DNA from: Actinokineospora auranticolor
GTDB taxonomy: Bacteria > Actinomycetota > Actinomycetes > Mycobacteriales > Pseudonocardiaceae
Direction of reading: 5' to 3'
NCBI RefSeq assembly: GCF_002934265.1
Contig: NZ_PTIX01000013.1
Coordinates: 62,001-126,000, forward strand
DNA: 64,000 bases
Under the pieces are notes generated by a model that had not been told where the DNA came from, did not search any database, and saw nothing but the letters and a program-made list of their open reading frames with translations. This document shows positions 26,701 to 36,243 of the stretch, piece after piece (position 1 is the stretch's first letter; each line of letters starts with the position of its first letter). The position numbers and the translations under genes were made by a program.

Positions 26701-27013
26701 GCGGTTCGTCGACCGCGTCGCGCGTCGGCGTGCGAGCCACCCGCCAGCGGCCCGAGCAGGCGCGTGGTGGGGTCGGCGCGCCGGTGGTCGGCCACCGGCG
26801 GAGCCCGGTCGGCCGGATCCGACTGCCACCGCCTGCCTGGGCGGCCGTCGGCGACGCCACCGCCACCAGCTCGCGAAGCCGCCCGGGCCGCGAGCCCGCG
26901 CGGGGGTCGGTCCACTCCGACCGGGCCCCGGGATCACCCGCACTCGATGACCGGGGCCGAGAACCACCCCGGCGACCGGTCATGGAGTCGCGCGCCGCCC
27001 TGGGCGGGTCCGG
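26701..27013. other. Intergenic region, no gene recognised
   Basis: About 310 bases between the transposase relic and the 3' end of the chemoreceptor gene. It probably contains further decayed insertion-element sequence, but nothing can be aligned by eye. Confidence 0.3.
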
Positions 27014-28993
27014 TCAGTTCGGCAGGCGGAAGCTCTTGCTGACCTGCTCCAACCGCTCGACGGCGTTGGCCAGGTCGTCGGCCAGGCCGAGGCTGGCCTG
27101 GACGTTGGTCTCCGTGCGGGCGGCGACGTTCGCGACGTGGCCGATGCTCTCCCGGACCGCGAGCGAGGCTGCCGACTGCTCCTCGACCGCGGCGACGATG
27201 GTGCCCTGCATCAGCGCCATGTCGCGGATCGACGTGCTGATCTGCTCGATCACCTGGACGGTGCCGTCCACGTCGGACTGGATCGCGGCGATGCGCTCGG
27301 TGACGCTCACCGTCGCGGTGGTGGTCGACTCGGCGAGGCCCTTGACCTCGGTGGCCACGACCGCGAAGCCGCGCCCGGCCTCGCCCGCCCTGGACGCCTC
27401 GATGGTGGCGTTGAGGGCGAGCAGGTGGGTCTGGGCGGCGATCCGGGTGATCACGTCGACCACGCCCGCGATGGCGGCCGAGGACCCGGCGAGGCTCTGC
27501 AACTGCCCGGCCATGACGGCGGCGGCCTGCTCGGCGTCGTCGGCGAGCGCCGACCCGCGGGTGACCGACGAGGCGATCTCCCCGACGCTGGCGCTGAACT
27601 CGGACGCGCCCATGCTGGCCGCCTCCGACTGGGTGTGCGTCACGGTCGCGCTGTCGCGCAGCTCGTCGGCCTGGTCGCGCAGCGCCTCGGCCGACCCGGA
27701 GAGGACCTCGGCGGTCTCCACCACGGCCCGCACCGACGCGGTCAGCCCGCGCTGCATCTCCACCAGCGCGGTGCCGAGCTCGTCGTCGGGACCGAGCGGC
27801 TCGACCGGGGCGGCCAGGTCCCCGTCGGCGATCCGGCGCAGGTGCCCGGCGGTGCCGCGCAGGGTCGTCACCATCTCGCCGAAGGCCCCCGACAGCTCAC
27901 CCAGCTCGTCGCGCCCGGCGCGCGGCAGGGTGACGTCCAGGCGACCGCGGGCGATGTCGAGCGCGGCGGCGCGCAGCACGGGCATCCGGGCGGTCAGCCT
28001 GCGGGTGGTGAACCAGACGGTCGCGAGCAGCACGAGGGCGATGCCGAGCGCGAAGCCGATCAGCTTGGTCCGCAGCGCGCTCACCGGGGCGAGGACGTCG
28101 CTCATCGGGGTCACGGTGGCCAGCGTCCAGCCGGTGCCCTCGACGGGCGCCCAGGTCAGCACGGCGTCGTCGGCGTCGCCCCCGAACGGGTTCTTGCCGT
28201 CCATGGTGCCGCTGCCGCTCTTGGCCAACGCGCCCAGGAAGGACGTCGCCGTCGCGCGGGCGGGCTCGGACGCGGCCTGCTCCAGCGTCTTGGACCCCAC
28301 GACCGAGGCGTCGGGGGCGGCGAGCAGGGTGCCCGCGCCGGAGAGCAGGATCGCGTAGCCGTGGTCGGACACCTTCGCGGCGCTGACCTTCTTGGACAGC
28401 TGGTCGAGGGTGACGTCGACGCCCGCGACCCCGATCGTCCGCCCGTCCCGCACCATCGGCGCCGTCACCGAGGTCATCAGCGCCTTGAGGTTCTCGTCGT
28501 AGTACGGCTCGACGACGCTCTCCTTGCCGGTCCGCTTCGGCTCGGTGTACCACGAGTAGGTGATGGCCTCGGCGTTCGCCGCGTCGTCCAGCTCCTGGCG
28601 GACGGGGTTGCCGTTGGTGTCCTTGATCCAGAGGTACTGGTAGACGCCCGCGAGCGGGTAGCGCGGGTCGCCGGGGGCGTCGAAACACAGGTACATGTCG
28701 TAGATCTCGGAGGTGGCGGCGAGCGTCCCCCGGATGACGTCGTCGAGCAGCGGGTGGTTCGCCGTCGGCAGGGCGCCACCGGTGGCGACGATCGCGCGCT
28801 CGGCGGTGCGCGCCGCCGCGATCTGGGTCTCGACCTGCCGGGCGAGGCTCTCGGCGACGTCGCGGCCGTGCCCCCGCTGGGCGTCCTCCTCCAGCGAGGT
28901 CGCGCTGAGGACGACGAAGGTGGACAGCACGGCCAGGCCGATGACCACGACCGGTACGAGCACGACGAGCAGACGGCCCCGGAAACTCGACAT
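27014..28993 (-). CDS. Methyl-accepting chemotaxis-type transducer with Cache sensor domain
   Basis: The protein (659 aa) has an N-terminal membrane helix (about 8-30), a large extracellular double-Cache domain (about 35-300; [19 protein letters not shown] and [16 protein letters not shown]), a second helix (about 310-335) and a HAMP region. The long signalling coil has the conserved tip motif [20 protein letters not shown] and [16 protein letters not shown]. In swimming bacteria such proteins control CheA. In non-motile actinomycetes their partner is unclear, and no che genes lie nearby. A good AGAGGGAGAG ribosome-binding site precedes the ATG at 28993. Confidence 0.9.
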   Translation of the reverse strand: MSSFRGRLLVVLVPVVVIGLAVLSTFVVLSATSLEEDAQRGHGRDVAESLARQVETQIAAARTAERAIVATGGALPTANHPLLDDVIRGTLAATSEIYDMYLCFDAPGDPRYPLAGVYQYLWIKDTNGNPVRQELDDAANAEAITYSWYTEPKRTGKESVVEPYYDENLKALMTSVTAPMVRDGRTIGVAGVDVTLDQLSKKVSAAKVSDHGYAILLSGAGTLLAAPDASVVGSKTLEQAASEPARATATSFLGALAKSGSGTMDGKNPFGGDADDAVLTWAPVEGTGWTLATVTPMSDVLAPVSALRTKLIGFALGIALVLLATVWFTTRRLTARMPVLRAAALDIARGRLDVTLPRAGRDELGELSGAFGEMVTTLRGTAGHLRRIADGDLAAPVEPLGPDDELGTALVEMQRGLTASVRAVVETAEVLSGSAEALRDQADELRDSATVTHTQSEAASMGASEFSASVGEIASSVTRGSALADDAEQAAAVMAGQLQSLAGSSAAIAGVVDVITRIAAQTHLLALNATIEASRAGEAGRGFAVVATEVKGLAESTTTATVSVTERIAAIQSDVDGTVQVIEQISTSIRDMALMQGTIVAAVEEQSAASLAVRESIGHVANVAARTETNVQASLGLADDLANAVERLEQVSKSFRLPN

Positions 28994-29086
28994 GCGCGTG
29001 CTCTCCCTCTAGGTGGACACCACCGGCGGTTCAGCCCTGGTATCGGCCGGACCGCGGCGGCCATGAGGTAGTCCCGCACGAGGGTG

Positions 29087-29310
29087 CTACCCGGTCAGCG
29101 CTCGCACGTGGCCCAGGTGTTCGGCGGCGAGCCGCTCCACCGTCGCCGCGTCGTGGGCGGACGGGGAGTACCCCCAGGTGACGAGCAGTTCGCCTGCGCA
29201 CACGCCCGCCTCGACGTCGAGCGGGTGCGGTGAGCATCAGCGCGAGCGCGGCCAGCAGGACCTCTTGGACGCCGGACCGCACCAGGCCCTCGGTCAGCGC
29301 ACCTCCACCG
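29087..29310 (-). pseudogene. Decayed C-terminal gene fragment
   Basis: Two frames together read like one protein end: LVRSGVQEVLLAALALMLT in the first, then PHPLDVEAGVCAGELLVTWG and SAHDAATVERLAAEHLGHV in the second, up to a stop at 29087. A single-base shift near 29230 separates them. No family is recognised and no intact start exists. Confidence 0.35.
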
Positions 29311-29387
29311 CGCGCGGTGACGGTGCGGACGCGGTGGGCACAGGGTGCTCCCCGATCAAGTCGCCTTGACGGTCGGTGCCGTACGTA

Positions 29388-31715
29388 CTACTCGTAGGAA
29401 CGCGGGCGCCACAGGGACAGCCGGTCCGGCAACACCGATCGCCACCGTCGCCAGAGGTCTTGATCGCACACCAGGATTTCGGCGCGTCCAACGGAAAGCG
29501 CTGACAAGTCACAAGTCGCGGGCGCGTTGCGTATGCGCAGGGTGTGCAAACCGCTCATCTCGGCCAGCGCGCCCAGGTCCGTTATCCCACCGCAGTCCAG
29601 ACCGAGGACCCGCAGGTGGTTCAACGAGCGGATCGGTCGAGCGCCTGCGGGTTCCCCAGCAGCGCGACAGCCTCGATCATCGCGCTCGCCGCTTCGGCGG
29701 AGAAGGCGACGAGGTCGCGGGGCGCGTGCACCAGCAACGCCGGTCCCGCGGACGCGAGGGACCGGGCCTCCTCACCGCGCCGTGGCGGGATCAGGCGCCG
29801 GAGGCACGGCTCCACGCGAGCACGCAGGTCCGGGTCCAGCGGGCCCACGGTCTCCAGGCAGGCCGCGGCGAGCAGCCGCAGGGCTCGACCGTGCCGGGGC
29901 TCGGCGGACGCCCGGAGCAGCAGGCCGTCGAGCAGCGCGTGGCTCGTTGGCGTGCCCCGCCGCCATGATCACCGTCTCCCGCCAGTTGTCCCGGTGGGCG
30001 TGGTCGAGCAGCAACCCCACGTCGCCGTGTTCGGCGGCCTCGCGGGCCGTCAGGTACTCCTGGAACGTGCGGTGCACGAAGTCGATTCGCCCCCCGGCGG
30101 GCTCCCGGATCACACCGCTGCGCTGGAGCAGGTGGTCGAGCACGGCAGCCGCGTCGGCCGCGAGAAGCGGCATGCTGCCGAGTCGGTCACCGAGGCGGAG
30201 CACCGCGTCGTCACGCGCGAACTCGCTGCGACCGTTGATCGACAAACGCCAAGCCAGGTACTGGAGCAGGTACGTCTTGTCGCGCGCCGACAGGCTCTGC
30301 GAACCGTCGGCGGGGATCTGCCGCTCCACATCACGCCTCTCCAGGAGCATGTCCAGGGCGGCGGCGTAGATGCCCATGCGGTCCGGGGGCAACGTGCTGT
30401 GGCGGTCCAGGTTGATCGCGCACAGCACCGCGCACAACAGCGGGTTCGTGACCAACCCCTGCAGGTGCGGGCTCGAGTCCAGCTGGGCCAGCAGGGCCCG
30501 CTCGTACACCGGCACTTCCTCGACAGCGCAGGGCAAGTCGGGAACACCGCGGATCGCGTCGTGCCAGTGGGTGACCAGTTCCCGGATGTCGGCCACACTC
30601 ACCCGTTGCAGGACGGCCGAGCCGAACTGCTCGGCGAGCAGCCACCGAGCCGTGGCGGCGTGTGGGCGCGCGGTGATCACCACGCGGTTGTCCGAGTCCA
30701 CGCGGACCAGTTGTCGGACCCAGTCCCGAACCGACCGGCGGTCCTCCGCCGCGAGTTCGTCGACCCCGTCGACGAGCAGCAGGGCGCGCCCCGCCGCCAA
30801 CTGGCGGTGCGCCCAGCCCGCGGGCATCAGCGCGACGAGCGGGTCGGCCACACCGTCCAGGAACTGCTCCGGGGCGGGCAGGCGGCGTCCGGCGTAGCTG
30901 CGGAGTTTGATGAAGAACGGCACGCGCTCGTTGCAGTCCGCCAGGTCGGATCCGAAAGCGCGCCGGGCCGTGGTCACCGCCAGCCAGTGCAGCAGCGTGG
31001 TCTTCCCGGAACCCGCCTCGCCGCGGAGCAGGAATCGCGAGGTGCCGTTGAGCGCTTGCTCGACCTGGACGTTCGCCGCGTCCGCGACCCCACCGGCCAG
31101 CGAGGCGAGCCTGCCCCACGGCGAGTTCCGCTCGAGCTGCGCCGGGTGAACCGAACGAGCCGGAGTCGCGTCGGGTGCGACCGTCAGGCTGATGCAGGCG
31201 ACGCTGAGCGGAGTCGACGGGTGGTACGTCCGAACGTTCACCCCGAACAGCTCAACGGTATCCAGCGTTCTCCCCACGTGTTCGAGATACCGTCGTAGGA
31301 ACTCCTCGTCGCGATCCGCCCCATCGGGCGCGTCCAGCGTGGCGACCGGCATCCGGTGCAGGATCTGTTCGACTGTCACGCCGAGTGAGGAGGTTCGATT
31401 GAGTAGTTCGACGATCCCCCGCGGCGCGAACGGCGCGGTCTGCACGGCCAGCTGGGTGAAGATCGAACAACACTCGTCCAGGAGCCTGTCGTAGAAGCGC
31501 GTCCCGCCTTCACCGAGGCCTGCCACGAGCGCGGCCCGCGGCCGCTGGGCTCTCAGGTACGCCGCCAACCGCCGCGGATCGGCGTCGACCCCGGAGAAGG
31601 CCGAGTCGGACAGGTCGGATCCGCCGCTGGTGTTCGCCGAGCAGGCGCCGGACGAGCGGATCCAAAACCGAGCAGGCCTCCGAGAGTGCCGCGCGCTCAG
31701 CAGAAGCCGTGCGGC
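29388..31715 (-). pseudogene. NACHT NTPase with leucine-rich-repeat end, several frameshifts
   Basis: The main frame (31568 to about 29950) encodes a NACHT protein with Walker A LRGEAGSGKTTLLHWLA, Walker B RALLLVDGVDEL, the VVITARPH sensor and DFVHRTFQEYLTAREAAEHG before the repeats. Near 29950 the frame shifts: LLDGLLLRASAEPRHGRALR continues in another frame. Near 29635 it shifts again into a short LRR tail (LNHLRVLGLDCGGITDLGAL). At the 5' end, LSEACSVLDPLVRRLLGEHQ lies in yet another frame before a shift near 31625, and no start codon fits. At least three indels are needed, so this is a pseudogene or a badly sequenced gene. Confidence 0.75.
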
Positions 31716-31716
31716 C

Positions 31717-32907
31717 TCACCAGGTGACCGGTAGCCGGTGCAGGCCGCGGGCCATGCGGCCCGGGCGCCAGGTCAACGACTCCCGGTCCACCGCGAGGGT
31801 CAAGGTGGGGAGGCGGTCGAGGAGGGTGCCGATGCCGACGCGGAGTTCGGCCTTGGCCAGTTGGGCCGCGACGCAGTAGTGCGGGCCGAAGCCGAACGCC
31901 AGGTGGGGGTTGGGGGCGCGGGTCGGGTCGAGGTGGTCCGGGTCGGGGAAGACGCGGGGGTCGCGGTTGGCGACGTCGAGGTGGACCATGACCGCGTCGC
32001 CCGCTCGGATGGTCACGCCGCCGAGTTCCACGTCCGCCAGGGCGACGCGGGTGAAGCCCGCCGACGTGACCAGGGGGTTGAACCGGAGGAGTTCGTCCAC
32101 CGCGCGGTCGAGGGTGGACGGGTCGGCGCGCAGGGCCGCCAACTGCTCGGGGTGGGTGAGCAGGGTGTGGATGCCGTTGCCGAGTTCGCTGGTGGTGGTC
32201 TCCAGTCCCGCGTAGAGCAGCGTCACGCCCAGGGCGACGAGTTCCTCCTCGCTGAGCCGGCCCCCGGTGTCGCGCGCCTCGACGAGCGCACCGAGCAAGT
32301 CATCGGTGGGAGTGCGGCGGCGATCGGCGACCAAAGCCGCGATGTAGTCGTTGAGCCGGGTGAAGGCGGCGTGGATCTCGTCGGCGGGGTAGGCGGTGGT
32401 GGCGAGGGCGACGTCGATCCACGCCGCGAACCGCTCGCGGTCGGCGACGGGGACGCCGAGCATCTGGCAGATGACGGCGACGGGGAGGGGCACCGCGAGG
32501 TCGGCGATGAGGTCGGCGGGTGGGCCTTGGGCCTCGACCCGGTCGAGCAGGCCGTCGGCGACGCGCTGGGCGTGGGTGGTCAGTTCGGCGACGCGCCGGG
32601 GGCTGAAGGCGGTGGCGACCAGGCGGCGGAGGCGGGTGTGTTCGGGTGGGTCGACGGTGTGCAGGGTGGGGTCGGTGAGGCGGCGCGGGGACGTGCGCGG
32701 GACGTCGCGGTCGAGGAGGGCGGCGCGGCTGAAGCGGGGGTCGCTCAGCACGGCGCGGACGTCGGCGTGCCGGACGGCGAGCCAGGCGTCGCCGCCGTGC
32801 GGCAGGGAGACGCGGCTGAGGGGCTCGTGGGCGAGCAGGTCGGTGTACTCGGGTTCCAGTTCCAGTGCGGACGGCTCGCGGAACGGGTACGGCCGGGCGG
32901 GTCGCAT
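31717..32907 (-). CDS. Cytochrome P450
   Basis: The protein (396 aa) is a soluble bacterial P450 of normal length. It has the I-helix oxygen motif LLYAGLETTTSELGNGI, the ExxR motif in AVDELLRFNP, and the heme-binding loop FGFGPHYCVAAQLAKAEL with cysteine 345. The usual glycine two residues after the cysteine is replaced by alanine, a tolerated change. The ATG at 32907 has a GGGGG ribosome-binding site. A GGAACC-N16-CGACCA promoter at 32943-32970 drives it, so it belongs to the SigC-like regulon. It probably oxidises the small molecule made by the cluster. Electron donors are not encoded nearby. Confidence 0.9.
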   Translation of the reverse strand: MRPARPYPFREPSALELEPEYTDLLAHEPLSRVSLPHGGDAWLAVRHADVRAVLSDPRFSRAALLDRDVPRTSPRRLTDPTLHTVDPPEHTRLRRLVATAFSPRRVAELTTHAQRVADGLLDRVEAQGPPADLIADLAVPLPVAVICQMLGVPVADRERFAAWIDVALATTAYPADEIHAAFTRLNDYIAALVADRRRTPTDDLLGALVEARDTGGRLSEEELVALGVTLLYAGLETTTSELGNGIHTLLTHPEQLAALRADPSTLDRAVDELLRFNPLVTSAGFTRVALADVELGGVTIRAGDAVMVHLDVANRDPRVFPDPDHLDPTRAPNPHLAFGFGPHYCVAAQLAKAELRVGIGTLLDRLPTLTLAVDRESLTWRPGRMARGLHRLPVTW

Positions 32908-32942
32908 CGGTTTCCCCCAGTCAGGTTTCCGGGTCGGTGGAG

Positions 32943-32970
32943 TGGTCGTACGGGCACGCGGCGGGGTTCC
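32943..32970 (-). promoter_or_regulatory. SigC-type promoter of the P450 gene
   Basis: On the minus strand, GGAACC (32970-32965), 16 bases, then CGACCA (32948-32943). The -10 element lies 36 bases before the P450 start codon. It is one of eight copies of the motif in the 32.9-42.4 kb region. Confidence 0.75.
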
Positions 32971-33191
32971 GGATGAGCGGTGGATTCCGGGCGGGCGAGG
33001 GTGCCGGGCGGTCGGCGGACGCGAAACCGGCGGCGGTGCCGGGCAGGCAGGTCCGAACGGGCAGGGGTGCCTTGCGGGGCAACGGGTTCCGGCGGGCCGC
33101 GAGAGCACGGGACGGGGACCGGGAGTTCCGAAGTCGGACGGGGGTCGGTTTCGGGTGGCCGGCGGGTTCGCGGCTGGGGGTGAGGAGCACG

Positions 33192-33219
33192 GGAACCGGA
33201 CGAACCTCGCCGACGACCA
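33192..33219 (+). promoter_or_regulatory. SigC-type promoter of the first cluster methyltransferase
   Basis: GGAACC (33192-33197), 16 bases, then CGACCA (33214-33219), about 33 bases before the ATG at 33252. It is divergent from the P450 promoter across a 344-base spacer that holds no gene. Confidence 0.75.
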
Positions 33220-33251
33220 CTGGGCGGAGGCGATCCACGAGGGAGCGGGCG

Positions 33252-33989
33252 ATGAACTGGTACGAGGACGACGACCTGTGGGTGGGGTTCGCGGACGTGA
33301 TGTTCCCGCCCCGCCGTGAGGCCGAGGCCGAGCGGTTGGTCGGTGAGTCTCCGTTGTTCGGGCTGGTGGCTGGGCAAAGGGTGCTGGATCTCGGGTGTGG
33401 GCCCGGGACGCACGTCGTGCCGTTGGCCCGGGCGGGCGCGGTGGTCACCGGGGTGGACCTGAGCGCGGCGATGCTCGCGCGCGCCCGGGAAGCCTGTTCG
33501 CGGGCCGGGGTCGAGGTCACGCTGGTGCGCGCGGACATGCGCGAACCCGTCGCGCCAGGCGGGTTCGACCTGGTGATCAGCATGTACACCTCGTTCGGCT
33601 ACTTCACCGACCCCGGCGACAACCTGGCCGTGCTGCGCAACGCCCACGCGGCTCTCGCGCCGGGCGGGCGACTGCTGGTCGACCTGATGGGCAAGGAGGT
33701 GTTCGCGGGCTGGGTCGGCCGCCCCCAGGCCGTGGATGTCCAGGGCGGCACCGTGTTCATGCGCGACACCGTCCTGGACGGCTGGACCCGGTTGCGCAGC
33801 GACTGGACCTACGTGCGCGGTGCCGAGGTGCGGCACGCCTCCCTCCACTCCACCCTCTACAGCGCCGCCGAACTGCGGGCGTTGTTCGCCGAAGCCGGGT
33901 TCACCGACGTCGAGTGCTTCGGCGACTTCGACGGCTCGCCCTACGACAACCACGCGCGGAGGCTGATCGTGCGGGGAACGCGCGCCTAG
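33252..33989 (+). CDS. Class I SAM-dependent methyltransferase of the metallophore-like cluster
   Basis: The protein (245 aa) has SAM motif I RVLDLGCGPGTHVVPLARAG (about residues 43-62), acidic motif VTGVDLSAAMLARA and motif II ISMYTSFGYFTDPGDNLAVL, the pattern of small-molecule C/N/O-methyltransferases. GGGAG lies seven bases before the ATG. It has its own SigC-type promoter and overlaps the convergent binding-protein gene by four bases at the 3' end. The substrate is presumably the cluster's product or an intermediate. Confidence 0.85.
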   Translation: MNWYEDDDLWVGFADVMFPPRREAEAERLVGESPLFGLVAGQRVLDLGCGPGTHVVPLARAGAVVTGVDLSAAMLARAREACSRAGVEVTLVRADMREPVAPGGFDLVISMYTSFGYFTDPGDNLAVLRNAHAALAPGGRLLVDLMGKEVFAGWVGRPQAVDVQGGTVFMRDTVLDGWTRLRSDWTYVRGAEVRHASLHSTLYSAAELRALFAEAGFTDVECFGDFDGSPYDNHARRLIVRGTRA

Positions 33990-35194
33990 GGGCGGACGAA
34001 GCACGTGGCCTTGGCGCCCGGGAAGAGGTCCGGGGCCAGGCCGATGGCGATGTCGCGGGTGAGCAGGTCCACGTCCAGGTAGGTCTTGGCCCGGCACTCC
34101 TGGAAGTTCGCGTCCGCGCCCACCAGGTACGCGCCGTCGCGGATGGGGCGGAAGCGGGTCATCCTGGGGTCCGCGTCGATGGTGGCGCGGGCCTGGGCGG
34201 CCGGGTCGTAGACGATGAAGAAGTCGGCGTCGGCGGCGGCGCCGATGGCCTGTTCGAAGTCGTAGTGCTTGCCGTTGGGGGCGTTGTTGTCGCGGGCGAA
34301 GACGTTGGTCACGCCGAAGCCGGACAGCAGGCGGCCGACCAGGGTCTGTTCGCCGTGGCCGTGCATGAAGTCGCAGCTCTTCTCCGGGCACACGCTGACG
34401 TACCCGACTCTGCGGTTGTTCACCTTGCCGGACACGGCGGCCACCACCTCGGTGAACCTGGACTTGATCGCCGCGAACTCGGTGTTGGCGGCGGCTTCCG
34501 CGTTGTAGAACGCGCCGACCATCTTGATCCATTCGGCGGACGCGAGGGCGGTGCGCTCCAGGCGGTTGGACACGCTGACGCCCGGTAAGCCCGCCGCGCG
34601 GGCGTTGCTGATGTCGTCGAAGCCCGGTCCGAAGCCGGACATGAGAATCACCTGGTTGCCCAGTCCCAGCACGGCTTCGCGGTTGAGGTCGGTGTACTCG
34701 CCGATCGAGAGGGGGTTGCCCGCCTGCTGGACGACGCCCGCGTACCACTTGTCCTTCTTCGCGTTGCCAAGGAGTTGCCCGCTGAGCCCCTTGACGCTGC
34801 CGTTCTTCCCCAGCCGATCCACCATCGCGAGCGCGTTGAACGACGTGACCGCCACAGTGGTCACCGGCACCTGCACGAACAGCGCGCCCGCGAGGTCACC
34901 GGCCGCCTCGGGACGCGGTGTGCCGCACTGGTAGAGCACGTACCGCAGCTCCCCACCCGCCGCGTTCTCCGTGTCCTTCAAGGTGATCGTCTTGTAGGAC
35001 CCGTGGTACGCGATGTCCCACAGCTCCGACTCCTCGACGGCGCTCTTGTCCGGGAAGTAGTCCTTCCCCTGCGCGTACTCGGTGACGCAACCCGGCGCGC
35101 TCCCCCGCGCCCCCGCGGGAGCCGTGCCCCCGCAGCCCGCGAGGACCAACGCCAAGGCGGACAAGCCCGCGGCCAGTCGGATGACTCTGTTCAC
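33986..35194 (-). CDS. ABC transporter substrate-binding lipoprotein (siderophore/metallophore type)
   Basis: The protein (402 aa) has a lipoprotein signal peptide with lipobox LAGC (cysteine 21) and a two-lobed binding-protein body (ILMSGFGPGFDDISNARAAG; FIVYDPAAQARATIDADP) of the FepB/TroA-like class. Unusual is CPEKSCDFMHGH (residues 269-280), with two cysteines, a methionine and two histidines close together, which could bind a soft metal such as copper. The GTG at 35194 follows GGAG and overlaps the ATPase gene (GTGA). Gene order is permease, ATPase, binding protein. Confidence 0.85.
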   Translation of the reverse strand: MNRVIRLAAGLSALALVLAGCGGTAPAGARGSAPGCVTEYAQGKDYFPDKSAVEESELWDIAYHGSYKTITLKDTENAAGGELRYVLYQCGTPRPEAAGDLAGALFVQVPVTTVAVTSFNALAMVDRLGKNGSVKGLSGQLLGNAKKDKWYAGVVQQAGNPLSIGEYTDLNREAVLGLGNQVILMSGFGPGFDDISNARAAGLPGVSVSNRLERTALASAEWIKMVGAFYNAEAAANTEFAAIKSRFTEVVAAVSGKVNNRRVGYVSVCPEKSCDFMHGHGEQTLVGRLLSGFGVTNVFARDNNAPNGKHYDFEQAIGAAADADFFIVYDPAAQARATIDADPRMTRFRPIRDGAYLVGADANFQECRAKTYLDVDLLTRDIAIGLAPDLFPGAKATCFVRP

Positions 35195-36243
35195 TGTGCT
35201 GCTCCTGCGTTTCCGTGGGGCTGGAGTGCGGCGGTCGCGGTCTGGTCGCGCAGATGTGTGACGAGGGAACCGAATCCGACCCCGTCGGCGCGCACCGGTC
35301 CCTCGGCGCGCCAACGACACGGCGTGCCGTCCTCGACGCGGAGCACGTGCTCGGCGGACGAACCGGGAGACCACCCCGCCCGCCGCACCGCGTGCTCGGC
35401 CCACTGCCGCGTCCGCCCGTCGGCGTCGACCCGCACGGTCGCGCCGGGCACGGTGTGATCAGCGACGACCACGGTGGCCGCGGCGTCGTCGAAGGACATG
35501 TTCTCCCCCGCGAAAACCCGGGCCACGGCGTGGCCGTGCGCGAGGTCCTCGGGGGCACCGGCGGTCACCGTCGCGTCGTCGCCGACGAGCCACACCTGGT
35601 CGGCGCGGCGCAGCGCGAAGCCGAGGTCGTGGGTGGACAGGATGATCGCGGCGCCGGTGGTCGCGGTCAGACGGGTCAGCATCGCCGCCAACTCGATGCG
35701 GCGGGCCACGTCGAGGAAGGCCGTCGGCTCGTCCAGCACCAGCACCGCGGGTTCCTGCGCCAGCGCGCGGGCCACCATGACGCGCTGGCGCTCGCCGTCG
35801 GACAGGTCGGTCAGCGGCCGGTTCCGCAGGTCCTCGACCCCGGCGTCGACCAGCGCCCGGTCCACCGCCGCGCGGTCCCGGTCGGCCGCGCGGCCGAGCC
35901 ACGACCGGTACGGCAGCCTGCCGAGCGCGACGACCTCCTCGGCGCTCATCTGCCCCACGTCGACCGGCTCCGTCAGCGTGACCGCGAGCCGCCGGGCCCG
36001 TTGCCGGGGGGACAGCGACGCGAGGTCGTGCCCGTCCAGCAGGACATGGCCCGCCAGCGGGGGTTGCGCGCCGACGAGGGTGCGCAGCAGGGTCGACTTG
36101 CCCGCGCCGTTCGGGCCGATCAACGCGATCAGCTCGCCGGGCCGCGCGGCCAGGTGGACGTCGCGCAGCACCGTCGTCGTGGGGCGGCGGCGACGCCGGT
36201 AGCCCGCCGACAGCGCCACGGCCCGCAACGCGGGGGCGTTCAC
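35191..36243 (-). CDS. ABC transporter ATP-binding protein (FecE/FhuC type) with C-terminal extension
   Basis: The protein is 350 aa. Walker A GPNGAGKS (43-50), signature LSDGERQRVMVARALAQ (about 145), Walker B AVLVLDEPTAFLD and H-loop STHD identify a metal-chelate importer ATPase. Family members are about 260 aa. Here about 90 extra residues follow VFAGENMSFDD, including a strand-rich segment (AGATVRVDADGRTRQWAEHA) that may be a regulatory domain. The GTG at 36243 overlaps the permease stop codon. Confidence 0.85.
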   Translation of the reverse strand: MNAPALRAVALSAGYRRRRRPTTTVLRDVHLAARPGELIALIGPNGAGKSTLLRTLVGAQPPLAGHVLLDGHDLASLSPRQRARRLAVTLTEPVDVGQMSAEEVVALGRLPYRSWLGRAADRDRAAVDRALVDAGVEDLRNRPLTDLSDGERQRVMVARALAQEPAVLVLDEPTAFLDVARRIELAAMLTRLTATTGAAIILSTHDLGFALRRADQVWLVGDDATVTAGAPEDLAHGHAVARVFAGENMSFDDAAATVVVADHTVPGATVRVDADGRTRQWAEHAVRRAGWSPGSSAEHVLRVEDGTPCRWRAEGPVRADGVGFGSLVTHLRDQTATAALQPHGNAGAAQ

